This document shows positions 58,910 through 64,000 of a stretch of 64,000 bases of DNA, piece by piece (the first letter of the stretch is position 1; each line of letters opens with the position of its first letter). The notes beneath the pieces are model-generated. The model saw nothing but the letters and a program-made list of their open reading frames with translations. It had not been told where the DNA came from and made no database searches. This DNA is from Balaenoptera acutorostrata (taxonomy: Eukaryota > Chordata > Mammalia > Artiodactyla > Balaenopteridae), in assembly GCF_949987535.1 (NCBI RefSeq), contig NC_080081.1:54074153-54138152 (forward strand), written 5' to 3'. A program made the position numbers and the translations under genes.

Positions 58910-59160
58910 CTTAAAGAAAAAGTATAGCTTTATTCATTTATAAGAAAAATTGTATAGAGTGAGAGTATTTTCTAGACAATGCCAAACTTACTTGAAATAC
59001 TCTTTCCTCCTCTAGACTTTAGAGGTTATAAAACTAAATAATAAAAGTCTTACAATAAGAGTTTCTCCCTGAATCTCACTCTTTCGGCTGCAAATCACAA
59101 TATACTCTCTCTATAAAATTTTTCTTATAAATGAATAAAGCTATATTTTTTTCTTTAAGC
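58910..59160. repeat. Inverted-repeat element, arms about 62 bp, spacer about 127 bp
   Basis: Left arm 58910-58971 (CTTAAAGAAAAAGTATAGCT onward) and right arm 59099-59160 (ending in TTTTTCTTTAAG) are reverse complements with about 90% identity, including a perfect 23-base core with TTTATTCATTTATAAG in it. The termini CTTAAAG/CTTTAAG are exact. The structure suggests a MITE or a fold-back, but I do not know the family and no TA or other target duplication is obvious. Confidence 0.85.
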
Positions 59161-60044
59161 ACTTTAAAATGAGCTCATAGATGCTTCATGAAAATGTATT
59201 TTCTATTTCTATTAATCAGTCCTCAAACTTCATCCATCTGGTATTTCAAATTTGTCTCCAAAAGGTGAAGGGTGAGAACAATTATAATTTATAATTTTCA
59301 TCACTGAGGTCTACAATTTCTATCTGCGATACACTTAGAAATCATTGATTAATCATCTCAATCCTTTTATGAAATGATTTAAAACTAAAGAAACTTTAAA
59401 AAAATAAATCCTGAAACTAACCTAGTTTGAGGAGGATTCAAATCAGGGAGTATGTTTTAATATGTGAATTTGATGGTTTAAATGATGGTTAATTTTGATT
59501 ATTCCTTAAATTACCCTAGGACATAATGAAAATCATACACGTTTTAGAACCAATACTAAGGGAACAATTTTTCAATGCCAAAGGTCAACAATATTATCTT
59601 TTAAAAGAGCTCATGAGGTTGATTGCTGAAGTTTGCAATCCATGTGTTGATAAGGCTGCCAATCTAAAATATCAACTGTGAGAACTCTTTTAAAATTTAG
59701 CATATTTAGATTTTGGCATCAAAAATTTTATGTGAGAAAAATCCATGACTTTTCATTAAATCTCAAGAAAATATAATGAATAAAATAAGTAGTTAAGCAT
59801 AATTATCTTTCTCTAGTCTCTCTAGTGCACCAGTACACAGATTGTCCTTTCTGCTTGAGTTTTATATTTACCAAAAATCAGTTATCTTTGTTTTCAGATC
59901 TATTCATGGAAGTTTTAATTATGTAATTTAATAAATATAAACTGATGATATATAAGAAAAAATAGAACTATTTTGCTTTTTTCTAACTCTAATGAATGCC
60001 TTGGAAAATTCCCCAAAAGATGAGCTATTAAAAAAGAATGCTGA
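59161..60044. other. Unique AT-rich DNA
   Basis: Nothing recognised. Confidence 0.4.
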
Positions 60045-60540
60045 GGTGAGGCCAAGATGGTGGAGAAAGAAGACCCTGAGCTCACCTCCTTTCACAGGCA
60101 CACCAAAATCACAACTACTTACAGAGCAGCCTTCAATGAGAATGACCTGAAGACTAGCAGAAAAGATTTTCCATAACTAAAGACATGAAGAAGGAACGAG
60201 GACACAGAGAATCCACTCTTAAAGTGTATACAAAATCTCACATTCTCCAAGTAGCAGCATCGAGGCAATAGTTTGAAAGGAGCCTGGGTCAGACCCACTT
60301 GCTGATCTTGGAGAGCCTCCTGGAGAGGCAGAAGGCAACCGGAACTCCCCTGGGAATGGAGATGCTGGTGACAGCCATTTTGGGGAGTTAATTCTACCAC
60401 ATTGACACTGGTGCTAAGCATGATTTTTAAATCCTTTCTCTAACCCATTAGTGCTGGAGGCTTACCTGCCCTCCAGTGGACAGACACCACCTTGTGGCCT
60501 GTGTAACCAGCCACGTCCATCAAGATGGAATGGGATAGAA
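60045..60540 (+). mobile_element. Orphan L1 5' UTR, plus strand
   Basis: GGTGAGGCCAAGATGGTGGA, GACCCTGAGCTCACCTCCTT, CACACCAAAATCACAACTAC, GAATGACCTGAAGACTAGCA and GACAGCCATTTTGGGGAGTT are typical of an L1 5' UTR from an older subfamily. No ORF1, ORF2 or 3' UTR follows, so the 3' part has been lost. The 100-codon antisense frame at 60119-60421 is a shadow of this leader. Confidence 0.7.
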
Positions 60541-60929
60541 ATATCTTAACTCTAATACCTTAACCCAAGAAAATCAACCACATGAGGAATTAATATTCCT
60601 CCAATATTTAGGATTCAGAAAATACGGGTGTACTTCCTTAAATTACAATTTAATGATGCAATTCAGACTTTTCTTTCAGATAATTAAAATGGAGCCTACA
60701 AGGTCAATAGTCAAATCTCAATACAGGCAAAAGGAAGTCTTAGTTTAACAATCAAAGATGCTTGTATTTCCACTGTTGCTTCCACTTCTCTTTTGAGTAC
60801 CTCCCTAGCCCTAACTAAAATGCCAAGAACCATTTTTCTCTTCCTCATATGAATATCTCCTTTACATTTTTAATCCTGGACCATGCTTCTAAACATCTCT
60901 CTCCATTACTCTACCATATTAGAACCCAA
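60541..60929. other. Unique DNA
   Basis: Nothing recognised. Confidence 0.35.
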
Positions 60930-61385
60930 AATATGGCACCTTGGTAAATTAAATATTTTAAGCTGAAGGATTTTGGGAAAACCACAGAAACAGGAAGGTC
61001 ATTCTGAGTATCTCCCCTTCTCCCCTGAAGCAGGGCAAAAGATCCTCATGTAAGAGGTACCCTCCCTATACCCAGAGGAAAGACATGCACTTACCTCCAA
61101 CACAGAGGGATGCGGCCCTGACTGCTACACTTACCCCATACTCTTTGCCCCATCATATTGCTCCATTCTTTATTAAATCTGTCATAAAAATACTCAGGTT
61201 TAACTGTTTCTTCAGATCTTCATTTCTTTTAGAAGTCTCCCATGTCACATAAAACTGACATTAAATAAATTTGTATGCTTTTCTCCTGTTGATCTGTCTT
61301 TGTCAGTTTAATTTTCAGACCCAGCCGGCGACCGTAAGAGGGTTAAGGAAAGCTGTTTCCTCCCCCGCAAACCCAAAGGAGGGCT
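60930..61385 (+). mobile_element. Solo LTR, class I ERV (MER34-like), plus strand
   Basis: AAAATATGGCACCTTGGTAA, TTAAGCTGAAGGATTTTGGG, GATCCTCATGTAAGAGGTAC, CTTACCTCCAACACAGAGGG and the R-U5 part (ATTAAATAAATTTGTATGC, then TGTCTTTGTCAGTTTAATTT and TTCAGACCCAGCC) are in LTR order. The polyadenylation AATAAA is at 61265-61270. No gag/pol/env lies on either side, so it is a recombined solo LTR. The subfamily name is a guess. Confidence 0.7.
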
Positions 61386-61494
61386 TGGTTAGTTAAGCTC
61401 ATGTAATATTGAGAAAGAATCTCACTGGAAATATAACAATGAACCATGAGCCCAAGAGTAGGTTCTATTCTTTCCTCTCCCTGTTATGATCTAT
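61386..61494. other. Unique DNA
   Basis: Nothing recognised. Confidence 0.3.
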
Positions 61495-61570
61495 ATGCCC
61501 CCTGGGAAACCACTTTGGGACCTCAATTACATTATCTGCAACATTAGGAATTAAATTAGAATTACAGTAG
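61495..61570 (+). mobile_element. Possible MIR, plus strand
   Basis: CCCCCTGGGAAACCACTTTG then GGACCTCAATTACATTATCTG recalls MIR. Short. Confidence 0.4.
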
Positions 61571-61574
61571 TTTA

Positions 61575-61740
61575 AAATGTACCAACTACTACACTAATTT
61601 GTTGTGTCATTTAATTTTCACAACACTCATATAAGGTAAATAATATTATCCCTATTTTTCATATAAACAGACTGAGGCTTATGAGTCAAAGGGTGGCAGA
61701 CACTAGAGGAAAAACTTAGGTCTGCCTGAACTTTACATTT
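61575..61740 (-). mobile_element. MIR SINE, minus strand
   Basis: ACCAACTACTACACTAATTT, TCACAACACTCATATAAGGT and AAATAATATTATCCCTATTT, then CAGACTGAGGCTTATGAGTC, follow reverse MIR. Confidence 0.78.
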
Positions 61741-62018
61741 AACAGGATAATTTGAAACCCATTAACTGTTCAAAGAAAATATAAAACTATTTTTCTAAAT
61801 TAACCAGGCTTGCTATCTGCATGATTCAAATAGTCTATTTTAACTATTTACCTCCTTTGTCAAGTAGACAAAGTAGGCTGGGCTACAGAGAAAGTCCAAG
61901 CAAAATGACAACAGCATAAATCTAGAACAAGACAGAAAGTTTTACCATTTGCACCAATTATAAAATGAGTTTCAGTTGGGTCTCTTCACCTCTGTGAGAC
62001 TTCTGATACATTTTTAAT
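61741..62018. other. Unique DNA
   Basis: Nothing recognised. Confidence 0.35.
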
Positions 62019-62520
62019 ATAGGCATACTTTATTAGGTCTTGCATTATTGCTCTTCACAGATATTGTGATTTTTACAATTTGAAGGTTTGTGACAACCCT
62101 GCACTGAACTAGTCTATTGACACCAGTTTTTTCAACCACATTTGCTCACTTTGTATCTCTCTGTCACATTTTGGTAATTCTTACAATATTTCAAACTTTT
62201 TCATTATTATTGTATTTGTTATGGTGATCTGTGATCAGTGATCTCTGATGTTATTATTGCAAAAAGATGATGACTCACTGAAGGCTCAGATAATGGTCAG
62301 CTTTTTTTTTTAGCAATAAAGTAGTTTTTAATTAAGGTATGTACATTTTTTTTAGGCATAGGGCTATTGCGCACTTACTAGAGTACAGTATAGTGTAAAC
62401 ATAAATTTTATATGCACTGGGAAACCAAAAAATTTGTGACTTGCTATTTTTGTGAGATTTGCTTTATTGCAGTCGGGTGGTCTGGAGCCAAACTTGCGTA
62501 TCTCTGAGATACGTCTTTAT
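62019..62520 (+). mobile_element. Tigger1-derived internally deleted DNA transposon
   Basis: The left end (TAGGCATACTTTATTAGGTC, CAATTTGAAGGTTTGTGACA, TTATGGTGATCTGTGATCAG) and the right end (TAATTAAGGTATGTACATTT, GTAAACATAAATTTTATATG, GGAAACCAAAAAATTTGTGA) are the two termini of Tigger1. They are joined near 62265 with the transposase gene missing. The terminal inverted repeats have decayed. It is a MITE of about 500 bp. Confidence 0.85.
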
Positions 62521-62529
62521 ATATGTTTT

Positions 62530-62722
62530 CAGTTGACCTTTAAACTTTCAGGGCCACTTATCCATAGATTTTTTCACTAAATACTTACTACTGTACCACA
62601 CAATCCATGGTTGGTTGAATGCAAAGATGCTGAACAGCAGATAGGGAGGGCTGACGCTAAAGTTCTATGTGGATTTTTGACAGCACATGCTCCTAACCCT
62701 ACTGTTGTTCAAGGATCAACTG
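62530..62722. mobile_element. Tigger-family MITE with inverted ends
   Basis: Termini CAGTTGACCTTTAAACTTTC and TGTTCAAGGATCAACTG are inverted relatives. The middle has TTTTTCACTAAATACTTACT, CCATGGTTGGTTGAATGCAA and GTGGATTTTTGACAGCACA as in a known chimeric Tigger MITE. It abuts the Tigger1 derivative with only 9 bases between. Confidence 0.8.
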
Positions 62723-63774
62723 TGTTTATACTACCCTGAAAGCGAACACAGGTTCTCTGAATCAGGGACAGACTACTATTACTTACATCAATAACCACAT
62801 TGCTTCCTTATGCCCCATTTTCCCCTTCAGAGCAACAGAAAGAGAACCTGCTAACCCTATGCATACTACAGGTTCCCCCCAACACCACCACAGGAGAGGA
62901 ACCTCACAATTTGAAGCTGGGAGTTTATATAGGCTACATGTTGTCCTCTCAACTACCACCCTCCAGAGAAGAAAGGAAGAGAGAAAGACCTTATCTTCAT
63001 AAAGTAAAGAAATTTTCACTGGGAAGAGGAGGAGGAAGCCAAGTATTTGGCTCCAGAGACAATCTGTTTTATTATCCTTTGAATGAGATCCAATGACTCC
63101 ACAATAGATAAGCGGCTCTATGCCCTTAGAATATGAGAAATGAATGATCTAGGAAAATGTTATTATTTTCTTTATTTATAGCATGTACTTTATTTTGAGC
63201 AGAATGTCCCAACCATACAGTAACATGAAAGTATTCATCATGCTTCCCCACACTTTAGTATTCTCATCAGTAAAATAAGAGAGTTGCTATACAAAGTCCC
63301 CAAATTCCATCCATTTATGATTCTTTTGTAGATGTGATAACTCCACTCAGGAAAAATAAAATGGTCAGAAAAAATAAAGTTAACTGAAGACATCTACAGG
63401 CAAAATGACAAACTGACTTAGATGTTATACCTCTCTCATAGGGGGCAAATCATTTAAACTGTCAGCTTCCATGCTCTTATTGGTTAAATGAATAACTTGG
63501 ACTAAATGAATCAAATACTCCTATGAAATTAATTTTGAATCAAAATAATGGCTACATATGCTTAAAAATTTACTCATATGTAATTTCATTACCATTCTCA
63601 AATTTGTATCAATTTTGGCCAGATCTTTATTGCTAAGTGAGGTAAATAAATATTTTAGTCACTCACATAATTGATGTCATGACTCTACTTTCCATTAATC
63701 ATAGTTCAGACCCGGTGTTGATTGATTTTCTTTACTTTCCCAAGAGAGGCTGGGAAAGAGGATGACATTTTGAA
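62723..63774. other. Unique DNA with weak MIR-like words
   Basis: TTAGTATTCTCATCAGTAAA (about 63257) and GGCAAATCATTTAAACTGTC (about 63443) resemble MIR plus strand, too short to define. The 98- and 78-codon frames at 62783-63096 are on opposite strands of one stretch and have no motif. Confidence 0.4.
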
Positions 63775-63956
63775 CAGCAGCTCTCAAACGTTAGCATGCA
63801 TTAGAATCACCTGGAAATCTTGTAGTTATTGCTGTGCTCCCACCAGCATCTCTAATTCAGTACATCTGGGATTAGGCCCAAGAACTCGCCTTCTTAAAAT
63901 GTCCCCGTGTGACGTTAATGCTGCTGGTCTAGGGACTGCCCTTGCAGAACCAGTGA
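63775..63956 (-). mobile_element. MER5A (hAT-Charlie MITE), minus strand
   Basis: CTCTCAAACGTTAGCATGCA, TTAGAATCACCTGGAAATCT, CTAATTCAGTACATCTGGGA and AATGCTGCTGGTCTAGGGAC run through reversed MER5A to CAGAACCAGTG. Confidence 0.88.
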
Positions 63957-63960
63957 GTTA

Positions 63961-64000
63961 CAGTGTTTCTAAAACTTTAATTTACAGAAATCACTTGGGG
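63961..64000 (-). mobile_element. Start of a second MER5-type element, cut by window end
   Basis: CAGTGTTTCTAAAACTTTAA followed by ATCACTTGGGG is the same end sequence in the same orientation, four bases after the first copy. It continues beyond the window. Confidence 0.7.

Noticed and set aside
62783..63096. 98-codon plus-strand frame with an overlapping 78-codon minus-strand frame
   Set aside because: No recognised family, and overlap on the opposite strand points to chance.

Overview
This looks like nuclear DNA from a mammal, most probably a cetacean. The best evidence is three copies of the tRNA-derived CHR-type SINE of whales, hippos and ruminants, with the characteristic start ACTTCCCTGGTGGCACAGTGG. 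LINE-1 copies carry the 3' end I associate with whale and dolphin L1. Older insertions shared by all mammals (L2, MIR, MER5, Tigger/MER2, MaLR LTRs) are also present. I see no BovB or Bov-tA (ruminant) and no PRE-1 (pig) element. Repeat family names come from memory of consensus sequences, not from a database search. Old repeat edges are good to about 20-50 bases.

I find no host protein-coding exon, rRNA, tRNA gene, CRISPR array or operon. The window is AT-rich and gene-poor, either intergenic or deep intronic. Every open frame longer than about 100 codons lies in, or antisense to, LINE sequence or retroelement tails. The only real coding remains are the broken ORF1 and ORF2 of one full-length L1.

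Layout. 1-2.6 kb: unique DNA, with a CpG-richer first 360 bases and a perfect 12-bp hairpin at 2212-2240. 2.6-4.0 kb: an L2 copy split by a twin-primed L1 and by a CHR SINE. 5.3-5.9 kb: a second twin-primed L1. 9.4-11.5 kb: L2, a MIR split by an unclassified repeat, and a hAT-like element. 12.4-14.9 kb: a MaLR LTR, then about 1.9 kb of L2 ending in a 40-bp tandem duplication. 19.2-21.1 kb: an L1 fragment, then an LTR with MaLR-like internal sequence. 23.3-29.5 kb: the full-length antisense L1 with perfect 17-bp target-site duplications (TSDs). 29.5-39.7 kb: decayed L2, L1M, MIR and LTR pieces and an L1M/HAL1 split by a SINE. 41-51 kb: L1, MIR, L2, MER5A, and a MIR split by a MER53-like palindrome. 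51.0-51.6 kb: an L1 and a SINE that used the same target in succession. 52-64 kb: MER2, an L1 3' fragment, an unnamed 250-bp inverted-repeat element at 58.9 kb, an orphan L1 5' UTR, a class I ERV solo LTR, two abutting Tigger-derived MITEs and a pair of MER5-type elements.

Nothing here works as a pathway. The biology is the insertion history: several events can be ordered by nesting and TSDs. I found no convincing undescribed functional system. The least explained items are the 58.9 kb inverted-repeat element, the shortened L1 5' UTR and a weak Ty3-pol-like signal near 17.4-17.8 kb.
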